From an uncultured Bacteroidota bacterium (GTDB lineage Bacteria; Bacteroidota; Bacteroidia; Bacteroidales; SZUA-534): 16,086 nucleotides of DNA. The translations under genes and the position numbers were made by a program. How positions within the stretch are numbered: position 1 is the stretch's first letter; every line of letters starts with the position of its first letter. The notes under the pieces were generated by a model. That model was given only the letters and a program-made list of their open reading frames with translations. It was not told the DNA's origin and made no database searches. The stretch covers positions 1 through 16,086 of the forward strand of contig CALCFP010000557.1 in NCBI GenBank assembly GCA_937900725.1, read 5' to 3'. This document shows, one piece after another, positions 1-5,277 of the stretch.

Positions 1-132
1 GACCAAATACTGATAAAGGAGAAAGACGGCTCGGTGACCGAAATCGTAAATGTGGCCGATATGCTCAACATTCGCGCACTTTCGGCAACAATAAGCAAAT
101 ACTATATTTCGTGGCCAAAAGAAATAAAATAA
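1..132 (+). CDS. C-terminal end of an unidentified protein (partial)
   Basis: Frame 1 is open from the window edge to a TAA at 130-132 and gives 43 residues, ending in YYISWPKEIK. I do not recognise the family from this tail: it is hydrophilic, with no membrane segment and no motif. The stop lies only 6 bases before the ATG of the next gene and the codon use resembles that of the downstream genes, so this is probably the upstream member of the same operon. Partners of SiaC-like proteins are often SpoIIE/PP2C phosphatases or SiaB-like proteins, but nothing in this tail shows that. Confidence 0.6.
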   Translation, partial: DQILIKEKDGSVTEIVNVADMLNIRALSATISKYYISWPKEIK

Positions 133-138
133 CCTACT

Positions 139-621
139 ATGAACGATGTTAAAAAGACTGTAAGCAGAGTATATTTGGGATTGACACTGGCATACATTGC
201 CACAATGTTTGTCCTGTGCTCATACGCCAACGGCAAAATCGCCGATTTTGCGTCAACCTTAACCGACGGTACTGAACTTCAGTTTAGTGTGCTTAATTCG
301 ATGCAGAAGCCTATCGCCACTGCAAACATCATTTTCTACGTCATTCTGTTTGGAATTGCATTATGGATTTACAGCAAAGGTGGCAAGAAAGTCCTGACAT
401 ACTTGCCTGTACTTATATTCAGCGTGTTCACCCTATTCGGCTATGTGACATTAAGCGGTTCGTTCTTCAGCATCGGAGGCAACAACATCACGCATTCAGG
501 CAGTTACTGGCTAATGTTCTTCATAGGCCTGTTCTTCATCGCTGGCGCAATATGCATTACCGTAATCGGGACAATTGCAGTCCGCAACTTGCTGAAACGT
601 CAAAACACAGTTAACAAATAA
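139..621 (+). CDS. Four-helix membrane protein of unknown function
   Basis: This 160-aa protein has four clear hydrophobic segments, at about residues 11-31, 61-79, 83-106 and 121-149, with a basic C-terminus (NLLKRQNTVNK). It is an inner-membrane protein with no signal peptide, catalytic motif or recognisable family. It lies 6 bp after the preceding stop and 10 bp before the SiaC-like gene, so the three are probably cotranscribed. By position it could be a membrane partner of that protein, but this is inference. The ATG at 139 is the first in frame and the N-terminus (MNDVKK) is a normal cytoplasmic start. Confidence 0.7.
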   Translation: MNDVKKTVSRVYLGLTLAYIATMFVLCSYANGKIADFASTLTDGTELQFSVLNSMQKPIATANIIFYVILFGIALWIYSKGGKKVLTYLPVLIFSVFTLFGYVTLSGSFFSIGGNNITHSGSYWLMFFIGLFFIAGAICITVIGTIAVRNLLKRQNTVNK

Positions 622-631
622 CGGAATCATT

Positions 632-1033
632 ATGGCAGACGTCAGTTCACTTTTGATTGAACAAACCAAACATACGCCGCACGTAATGTTCGACGTTGAC
701 CGCTCCATATACGAGATATCGGGACGGGCAATGCTCGAAGGAACATTGGCTGTGCACAACAAGGTGCTCGACTGGGTGAACAACTATCTGGGCAAAATTC
801 AGCAAAGCATCTGCATAAACATCAAACTTGTGTATGCCGACTCAAAGGCATCCAAGATGATATCGATGCTTATGGGCGAACTTGAAACGCACTACCTGTC
901 GGGACAGTCAATAGAGATACGGTGGTTCTACAACATCTACGACGACGACATCTACGCGCTTGGCGAGCAACTGGTGAAATCGAGGAAACTGCCAATAAAA
1001 CTTATCGGCATAGTAAATAACAAGCAACAATGA
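632..1033 (+). CDS. SiaC-like regulatory phosphoprotein (DUF1987)
   Basis: The 133-aa length and the N-terminal half match the DUF1987/SiaC family: TPHVMFD at residues 15-21, ISG at 29-31, then the helix leading to WVNNYL at 48-53. In Pseudomonas aeruginosa SiaC is a small protein phosphorylated on one Thr by SiaB and dephosphorylated by the PP2C-type SiaA, and it controls diguanylate cyclase activity. The acceptor region usually reads like YxNTSSxK. Here it is YADSKASK (68-75), so the acceptor position is occupied by Ser71 and the surrounding Ser/Thr cluster is degenerate. The PEN motif that usually follows the first beta strands is also lost (LEG at 35-37). It is a divergent member whose partner protein is not visible here. 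The gene overlaps the fluC start by 4 bp (ATGA), which suggests translational coupling. Confidence 0.75.
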   Translation: MADVSSLLIEQTKHTPHVMFDVDRSIYEISGRAMLEGTLAVHNKVLDWVNNYLGKIQQSICINIKLVYADSKASKMISMLMGELETHYLSGQSIEIRWFYNIYDDDIYALGEQLVKSRKLPIKLIGIVNNKQQ

Positions 1034-1404
1034 TAAAACTGATTTTGTTTGCAGGCACAGGCAGTTTCATTGGCGGCGCACTACGATTTATAATATCGAA
1101 CGCCACTGGCAAGACATCGGCAGGCTTTCCGCTCGGCACTTTCATTGTCAACATTGTCGGCTGTCTGGCCATAGGCCTGCTCTACGGCCTGTTTGAAAAG
1201 AATCAGGCCATTTCCACCGAATGGCGCACACTGTTGACTGTCGGCTTTTGTGGAGGATTCACCACATTTTCTACCTTTGCAAACGAAAATATGGCTCTGC
1301 TCAAAGTTGGCAACATCACATTGTTCGCCACTTATACGGCTCTAAGCATCTTTTTGGGAATTATGGCTGTATGGGCTGGAAACTTTTTTATCAAAAACAT
1401 CTGA
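1030..1404 (+). CDS. crcB: Fluoride-specific ion channel FluC/CrcB
   Basis: This 124-aa inner-membrane protein has four hydrophobic segments, the usual FluC size and topology. The family motifs are all present: GxxGGALRF at residues 12-20, GTFIVNIVG at 36-44 with pore Asn41, and GFCGGFTTFSTF at 72-83 with the Phe-box residues Phe80 and Phe83 and the polar Ser81/Thr82 track. FluC channels work as dual-topology dimers and let fluoride leave the cell passively. The ATG overlaps the stop of the SiaC-like gene (ATGA). No fluoride riboswitch precedes it, since the upstream DNA is coding, so any fluoride control must come from farther upstream. Confidence 0.95.
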   Translation: MIKLILFAGTGSFIGGALRFIISNATGKTSAGFPLGTFIVNIVGCLAIGLLYGLFEKNQAISTEWRTLLTVGFCGGFTTFSTFANENMALLKVGNITLFATYTALSIFLGIMAVWAGNFFIKNI

Positions 1405-1446
1405 AGAAACATTCATTATCGGTAACAAAATCAAAATATAAAAGAG

Positions 1447-2412
1447 ATGAGATACTATCAATCGGTATTTGATTTACCAAAACTTGACGAGGCTCTGAAA
1501 CAGGCCTTCGAGATAAAGAAAGACCGCTACGCCTTCGAACACCTTGGCAAGCACAAGACGTGCCTGCTGATTTTCTTCAACAACAGTCTGCGCACACGCT
1601 TGAGCACCCAAAAGGCCGCCCGCAACCTGGGTATGGACGTAATTGTGCTCGATGTCAATCAAGGTGCGTGGAAACTTGAAACCGAACGTGGCGTAATTAT
1701 GGACGGCGACAAAAGCGAGCACTTGCTCGAGGCCATTCCTGTAATGGCGCAATACTGCGATATGCTTGGCGTGCGCTCGTTCGCCCGCTTCGAGAACCGC
1801 GAGGACGACTACACCGAAAAAATACTGAATCAGTTCATCAAGTATTCTGGCAAGCCTGTATTCTCGATGGAAGCCGCCACTTGCCACCCTCTGCAGGCCT
1901 TTGCCGACCTTATCACCATTGAGGAGTACAAGAAGGTTGAGCGCCCTAAAGTCGTGCTGACTTGGGCTCCGCACCCACGCTCACTCCCGCAGGCTGTTCC
2001 TAACTCGTTTGCCGACTTTATGAACGAGGCCAATGTCGATTTTGTCATCACTCACCCTGAAGGCTACGAACTTGACCCGAAATTCGTACGTGGCGCTAAA
2101 GTGGAATACAACCAAAAGAAGGCCTTTGAAGGCGCCGACTTCATCTACGCAAAGAACTGGTCGTGCCCTGGCGTTACCTGCCCCGACAAATACGGACAGA
2201 TTTTGAGCAAGGATATGAGTTGGACCGTTGATACAGAGCATATGAGTTGGACAAACAACGCCAAATTTATGCACTGTCTGCCTGTCCGTCGCAATATGAT
2301 TGTCACCGACGACGTCATTGAAAGCCCTGACTCAATAGTGATACCTGAAGCCGCAAACCGCGAGATTTCGGCACAGACCGTACTGAAAATGATATTGGAA
2401 AGCGAGTTTTAA
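1447..2412 (+). CDS. argF': N-succinylornithine carbamoyltransferase-type ArgF' (arginine biosynthesis)
   Basis: This 321-aa transcarbamylase belongs to the acetyl/succinyl-ornithine branch rather than ordinary ornithine carbamoyltransferase. The carbamoyl-phosphate site is NNSLRTRLSTQ (45-55), followed by HPLQ (147-150), WAPHPRSLPQAVP (173-185), KNW (236-238) and HCLPVRRN (276-283). In Bacteroidota this enzyme carbamoylates N-succinyl-L-ornithine, replacing ArgF in the acylated arginine route. Family knowledge places the succinyl/acetyl discriminator at residue 90 (Pro in Bacteroides fragilis, Glu in the xanthomonad acetyl enzyme). Here the aligned residue in GDKSEHL is Ser90, so substrate preference is inferred from lineage, not proven. 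The start ATG at 1447 follows AAAAGAG. The gene lies 42 bp after crcB on the same strand. Confidence 0.9.
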   Translation: MRYYQSVFDLPKLDEALKQAFEIKKDRYAFEHLGKHKTCLLIFFNNSLRTRLSTQKAARNLGMDVIVLDVNQGAWKLETERGVIMDGDKSEHLLEAIPVMAQYCDMLGVRSFARFENREDDYTEKILNQFIKYSGKPVFSMEAATCHPLQAFADLITIEEYKKVERPKVVLTWAPHPRSLPQAVPNSFADFMNEANVDFVITHPEGYELDPKFVRGAKVEYNQKKAFEGADFIYAKNWSCPGVTCPDKYGQILSKDMSWTVDTEHMSWTNNAKFMHCLPVRRNMIVTDDVIESPDSIVIPEAANREISAQTVLKMILESEF

Positions 2413-2491
2413 TAGAACCAAACAATAATACAAGAAGAATAAAACAAATCATTAATAAGAAAAAAACTGAATATTAAATACATATAATAAC

Positions 2492-2506
2492 ATGGACAAC
2501 GTCCAT
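2492..2506. repeat. Perfect inverted repeat, 6-bp arms
   Basis: ATGGAC (2492-2497), spacer AAC, GTCCAT (2501-2506). It lies in an AT-rich spacer 80 bp after the argF' stop and 160 bp before the small XRE gene. It could be an operator for a dimeric repressor or a small RNA hairpin. There is no T-tract after it, so it does not look like an intrinsic terminator. Confidence 0.5.
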
Positions 2507-2563
2507 TGATTCTCCGCTCCACGAAACCGCCAATTTCAGGTAGTGAGAATAAATGACGAATGT

Positions 2564-2640
2564 GTCTACGCTTATGGCGTGGACTATTCTTGTTTATCTA
2601 CTATCGTGGTTGCTTGGCGGTACCTGTGGGCGGGATAAAC
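2564..2640 (+). promoter_or_regulatory. Candidate structured RNA leader upstream of the XRE gene
   Basis: Two consecutive inverted repeats are visible. Hairpin one is GTCTACGC (2564-2571), a 5-nt loop, and GCGTGGAC (2577-2584): eight consecutive pairs, one of them G-U. The wobble favours an RNA structure over a DNA site. AAT (2559-2561) and ATT (2586-2588) can extend the stem. Hairpin two is closed by GTTTATC (2592-2598) and GATAAAC (2634-2640), seven perfect pairs around a G-rich 35-nt interior containing GGTACC. After it come GTTAACGCC and six T directly against the XRE ATG at 2666. The CGCC before the T-run (2656-2659) can pair with GGCG at 2629-2632 or 2616-2619, so a terminator-like alternative fold is possible. 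The family is not recognised. Confidence 0.4.
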
Positions 2641-2665
2641 GTAAAGAATAGTTAACGCCTTTTTT

Positions 2666-2923
2666 ATGGAAATAAACATAGGACACAAAATACAAGCAGA
2701 CCTCAAAGCACAAGGACGAAGCGTAACGTGGTTCAGTCAGCAAATGTGCTGTAGCCGACAGAATTGCTACAAGATTTTCAAGACACCCATTCCCCATTTA
2801 GCCACACTATACACGGCACAAAAAGTGTTGGGCGTTAACTATATAGCCATATTGCAAAACGCATCTGATACAACGGATATTCAGAAACAATTGAAGCCCG
2901 ACAAACATACTAGCGGGGACTAA
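2666..2923 (+). CDS. Small XRE-like helix-turn-helix protein
   Basis: This 85-aa protein resembles the short Bacteroidota HTH proteins that consist of little more than one Cro/XRE domain: IGHKIQADLKAQGRS (residues 5-19), then a helix-turn-helix around WFSQQMCCSRQNCYKIFK (22-39) and the third helix pair ending LGVNYIAIL. The tail (65-85) is polar and probably disordered. Three cysteines fall in and around the HTH (28, 29, 34). DNA binding is probable; the target is unknown, though the inverted repeat at 2492-2506 and the hairpins just upstream are candidates for self-regulation. It converges with the antitoxin gene, with 10 bp between the two stop codons. Confidence 0.65.
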   Translation: MEINIGHKIQADLKAQGRSVTWFSQQMCCSRQNCYKIFKTPIPHLATLYTAQKVLGVNYIAILQNASDTTDIQKQLKPDKHTSGD

Positions 2924-2933
2924 ATGCACACTT

Positions 2934-3578
2934 TCACTCACAAATAGCCTCAGGTGCACACCCAAGCACACGCGAAAGAGCAAAAACCGTTTGTGCTTCC
3001 GCCTTTAAGATGTTTTGGTCGCTTTGCTCGTAAGCCTGAATCATACGCAATGCAACGCCTGATTGTTCAGCAAGTTCCTTTTGAGTCAGCCACGATTGCT
3101 TCCGTATTGTCTTCAGCATTTTCCTACGCGAGCCTACATTCTGTTCAATAATTTCATCGGCTGTCTGGACGAATTTAGATATATCGGCTTCGTGCAACGT
3201 CGGGTAAAGCGCAACCACAGCGCCGATACTCAATCCATTCCGCTGAATAAAAGAATATTTGTATGCTGAATGCCATTGGTAATAAGCCAAGGCCCAACCT
3301 GCCCAATATTCAGGTGTACGCTCAAACGGGACGCAGTGTTCAACAGGGAGTTGCCTGTCTAAAGTTTTTTCCATAACCATTTGCATCAGTTCCACGCCCG
3401 ACAAACCCGACAAGTAGCGTGGATTGCCCATCTCCATTTGAGTGGCCACATCACTCGCCAGAAACATTTCATAAAAGCGCGTGATGTCTAAATGCGCAGA
3501 ATTGACCGCGCAATCGAGCATCGAGCCAAAGTTGTGCATCGCATCCTCAAGATACAAATGGTTATAAGCGTGAATCAT
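2934..3578 (-). CDS. XRE-family antitoxin paired with a DUF3990 toxin
   Basis: This is a 214-aa protein. The N-terminal 150 residues belong to the conserved family usually encoded beside DUF3990/DUF3791 genes: AYNHLYLEDAMHNFGSMLD near the start, a middle segment with YLSGLSGVEL (55-64), and an aromatic YWAGWALAYYQW block (91-102). A Cro/C1-type HTH occupies about 155-210, with the recognition region LTQKELAEQSGVALRMIQAYEQ. I take the ATG at 3578 (MIHAYNHL), because family members start here and the longer frame begins at a TTG. It overlaps the end of the toxin gene by 17 bp. The order (toxin first, antitoxin second) and the fused HTH suggest that it neutralises the toxin and represses the operon. 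Confidence 0.75.
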   Translation of the reverse strand: MIHAYNHLYLEDAMHNFGSMLDCAVNSAHLDITRFYEMFLASDVATQMEMGNPRYLSGLSGVELMQMVMEKTLDRQLPVEHCVPFERTPEYWAGWALAYYQWHSAYKYSFIQRNGLSIGAVVALYPTLHEADISKFVQTADEIIEQNVGSRRKMLKTIRKQSWLTQKELAEQSGVALRMIQAYEQSDQNILKAEAQTVFALSRVLGCAPEAICE

Positions 3579-4239
3579 TGTTTGTCCATTTTTGTCGAAG
3601 TATGTCAATCATATACACGGCACCGACAGCCGATGTCGCCAGTTTTTCGTTTTGAAATTCCTCGCGGGCCTGACGGTCGCGGGCCTGACGTCGCGGATAG
3701 TACTGATTACAATCAACCGCAATGCTTTCCTTGTAGATAATGTGCGAAAAAGCCATCTCGCTTTTCAGCACTATCTGTTCGCCCAACTTGCCCAAGAACA
3801 TTGCTTTACGCAACTGTTCCAACGATATCGTGTTGTTCAGGAAAGCGTTGGCAAATGAGAAATAAGAGTCATCGGCCCGATAACCGATGATTATGTCGTA
3901 CTGCCCGTATGCTGGCAAAAAATTGTCGAGCAAATACGTTCTCGCTTCTGTCGGCAGTCCTTGCGACAGTACAAAGGTTCTGTTTTCCAGTAGAATAGAG
4001 AGCCAATTCAAGATATTGTAAGGTTCTCTGTTCAAATAGAGCACATCCAATCCGTCAAAATCGATTTCGTAACTGTTGGCAAAGCCATTGCTACGTGCTG
4101 AACTTGCCCATTCCTTTGCCAATTCGATATTTTCGGTACAATAAAACCCTAATCCGTAATCATTTTTAGGATTCCCCGCTCCCAAAACAGGTCTTTCGAT
4201 AATCCTTGTCGAACCGTGGTATAATTTGATGTTTTTCAT
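3562..4239 (-). CDS. DUF3990 ADP-ribosyltransferase-like toxin
   Basis: This 225-aa protein starts MKNIKLYHGS and carries the DUF3990 signature NDYGLGFYCTENIELAKEWA (26-45), then YDIIIGYRADDSYF (114-127) and GEQIVLKS (153-160). DUF3990 falls in the ADP-ribosyltransferase superfamily. The expected NAD-binding triad would use His8 (LYHGS), Tyr33 (GFY) and an acidic or Gln residue near Glu154/Gln155; this assignment is inference. The protein is cytosolic with no signal peptide. The ATG at 4239 is preferred over an upstream in-frame TTG because the family N-terminus begins right there. Residues 184-192 contain a duplicated RQARD-type unit caused by a 15-bp near-tandem repeat in the DNA (about 3664-3692), probably a surface-loop expansion. 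The XRE antitoxin gene overlaps its 3' end. Confidence 0.8.
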   Translation of the reverse strand: MKNIKLYHGSTRIIERPVLGAGNPKNDYGLGFYCTENIELAKEWASSARSNGFANSYEIDFDGLDVLYLNREPYNILNWLSILLENRTFVLSQGLPTEARTYLLDNFLPAYGQYDIIIGYRADDSYFSFANAFLNNTISLEQLRKAMFLGKLGEQIVLKSEMAFSHIIYKESIAVDCNQYYPRRQARDRQAREEFQNEKLATSAVGAVYMIDILRQKWTNNDSRL

Positions 4240-4247
4240 ACAAACTC

Positions 4248-4259
4248 TCGTTATAACGA
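4248..4259. promoter_or_regulatory. 12-bp perfect palindrome, likely operator of the toxin-antitoxin operon
   Basis: TCGTTATAACGA reads identically on both strands. It lies 8 bp upstream of the toxin ATG and 6 bp downstream of the -7 box, so it should straddle the transcription start. That is a typical autorepression site for an XRE antitoxin, here the downstream gene product. The match of palindrome and position is seen; the binding is inferred. Confidence 0.55.
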
Positions 4260-4265
4260 TAGTTC

Positions 4266-4274
4266 GCAAATATA
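4266..4274 (-). promoter_or_regulatory. -7 box of the toxin-antitoxin promoter (TATATTTGC)
   Basis: On the minus strand TATATTTGC matches the Bacteroidota sigma-70 -7 consensus TAnnTTTGY in every defined position. No good -33 TTTG is seen at the usual 19-21 bp upstream, so the promoter may be modest or need help. It points into the DUF3990 gene, 27 bp from its ATG. Confidence 0.5.
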
Positions 4275-4455
4275 CATATATAATTTATACGAGCACGGTC
4301 TGGGGTGAATTTTCAGATAGACATTAGTTTTTTTTGATGTCAACTAAATTATGACAAAAGTGTAAACCGAAAGTGGACTACAAGAAAATCCATAAATGCG
4401 TATATCAAATTATATTTACTTAATAAAAGTAGTGTTTAACTAAATAATTAATACT

Positions 4456-4581
4456 ATGGTAAAACAAGAAAATGAAACATTAATCCCCGTAGTAATGGCT
4501 GTTTGTGGTGTTACGAGTGCAATTCTTGGGCTTGTCCAAACAATAAAGAATGAAAATGAAAAAAAAGGAGAAAAAAAATAA
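4456..4581 (+). CDS. 41-aa single-helix membrane peptide, first gene of the RiPP-like operon
   Basis: This short reading frame was found by eye. Residues 9-30 (LIPVVMAVCGVTSAILGLVQ) form one hydrophobic helix, preceded by a small acidic/polar head and followed by a strongly charged tail, KNENEKKGEKK. The stop codon shares one base with the ATG of the next gene (TAATG), a classical coupling arrangement that argues it is translated. It could be a membrane anchor or small holin-like or export-related peptide, or a second secreted product. There is no cleavage site of the double-glycine type. An imperfect -7 box (TATATTTAC, 4411-4419) lies 37 bp upstream. Confidence 0.5.
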   Translation: MVKQENETLIPVVMAVCGVTSAILGLVQTIKNENEKKGEKK

Positions 4582-4973
4582 TGGAAGATTCTATTAAAGC
4601 CATACAAATAGTAGTAAAGACAGGTTGGCTATTTGCCAACTGCGATGGCACATACGATGACAGCGAAAAGCAATACATCAATGAATCTATCAATGTTTTA
4701 TTGGCCAGTCCCGAAATAGTTGAAGAATCTAAAGTTGCCCCCGACTATATGGGCAAAGTAAAGGATAGTCTTAATGAACTTATCGACACCAAACAATCTT
4801 TTGATAGCGTTGTCACGGAAACTAACGCTTTGCTAAATAGTTTAAGCGAAGAAGACCACAAGAAGGTTCGAAGTACGCTGTTGCAGTTTATCAAATCCTT
4901 GATAGAGAAAGACGGCAACATAGCAACAGTGGAAAAGGATTTATTAAAAAAGTGGGAATCAATGGTTAAATAA
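4581..4973 (+). CDS. TerB-like protein in the RiPP-like operon
   Basis: This soluble all-alpha protein of 130 aa has no signal peptide. Two quasi-symmetric segments carry the acidic signature of the TerB/DjlA fold: CDGTYDDSEK (21-30) and KDGNIATVEK (110-119), each D-G followed by E-K six or seven residues later. In TerB these acidic residues bind metal. TerB-like proteins appear in many stress and peptide-associated clusters, but their biochemical role is poorly defined, so I assign fold only. It overlaps the upstream peptide gene by one base and ends 10 bp before the Cys-rich peptide. The AT-rich composition of the operon differs from the genes on both sides of the accessory block. Confidence 0.55.
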   Translation: MEDSIKAIQIVVKTGWLFANCDGTYDDSEKQYINESINVLLASPEIVEESKVAPDYMGKVKDSLNELIDTKQSFDSVVTETNALLNSLSEEDHKKVRSTLLQFIKSLIEKDGNIATVEKDLLKKWESMVK

Positions 4974-4983
4974 ATATAGCGCA

Positions 4984-5145
4984 ATGGAAATAGAATACAT
5001 AGTAGAAATGTCAGACTCAAGTTTGAATCTTTCATTCGGTTGTTTTACCCAGTGCAATGTAAATGTAAATTATGGCAATGACACTTGGTGCGGATTGAAC
5101 AATTGCCGACAAGAACAGAACCTTTTAGCCTCCACAAATGAGTAG
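4984..5145 (+). CDS. Candidate RiPP precursor, 53-aa Cys-rich peptide
   Basis: The peptide has a short acidic/hydrophobic leader-like head (MEIEYIVEMSDSSLNLSFG, 1-19) and a core with four cysteines at 20, 24, 36 and 41 (CX3C-X11-CX4C), rich in Asn and Gly. The last 12 residues are polar and without Cys. Size, composition and position directly before a radical SAM/SPASM gene fit a ribosomally made, modified peptide of the sactipeptide or ranthipeptide kind, where each Cys sulfur is bridged to a carbon of another residue. No known precursor family is recognised. It lies 10 bp after the TerB-like gene, and its stop overlaps the ATG at 5138 by 8 bp. Leader cleavage after Gly19 would fit a short leader, but no protease or exporter is in view. 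Confidence 0.65.
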   Translation: MEIEYIVEMSDSSLNLSFGCFTQCNVNVNYGNDTWCGLNNCRQEQNLLASTNE

Positions 5146-5263
5146 CAGAGAAATAAAGGCTGTTCATATTGATGACAATAAGAGATATACATTCCCAGCA
5201 AAACTGACGACTGTTAGTTATGCTGGGATGTTTCGGATGAATATGCCAACTGGATTGTCCTAA
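5138..5263 (+). pseudogene. N-terminal part of the radical SAM enzyme's RRE domain, out of frame
   Basis: This 41-aa frame starts MSSREIKAVHIDDNKRYTFP and overlaps the precursor stop, as expected for a coupled maturase gene. Up to SYA at 27-29 it looks like the first strands of a PqqD-like RiPP recognition element. From there the sensible continuation, WDVSDEYANWIVLKTKSQ, is found in the frame of the enzyme (from about 5224), one base back. Adding one T to CTGGG at 5223-5227 would give TATGCTTGGGAT and join both parts into a single protein starting at 5138. As read, this frame runs to a TAA at 5261-5263 after twelve unrelated residues. No slippery heptamer is present at the junction. Confidence 0.6.
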
Positions 5264-5277
5264 AAACAAAATCACAA

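Noticed and set aside
950..1029. Fluoride riboswitch before crcB
   Set aside because: The upstream DNA is the coding end of the SiaC-like gene and the starts overlap; no pseudoknot-type element could be placed.
3579..3608. Upstream TTG start for the antitoxin (and the similar one at 4240-4269 for the toxin)
   Set aside because: In both cases the conserved family N-terminus starts at the downstream ATG, and the extra ten residues are unlike the family; for the toxin the extension would run through its own operator.
5210..5230. Programmed -1 frameshift site in the maturase
   Set aside because: No X XXY YYZ slippery heptamer and no obvious downstream stem; a single-base loss or read error is simpler. 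Kept open only as a finding.
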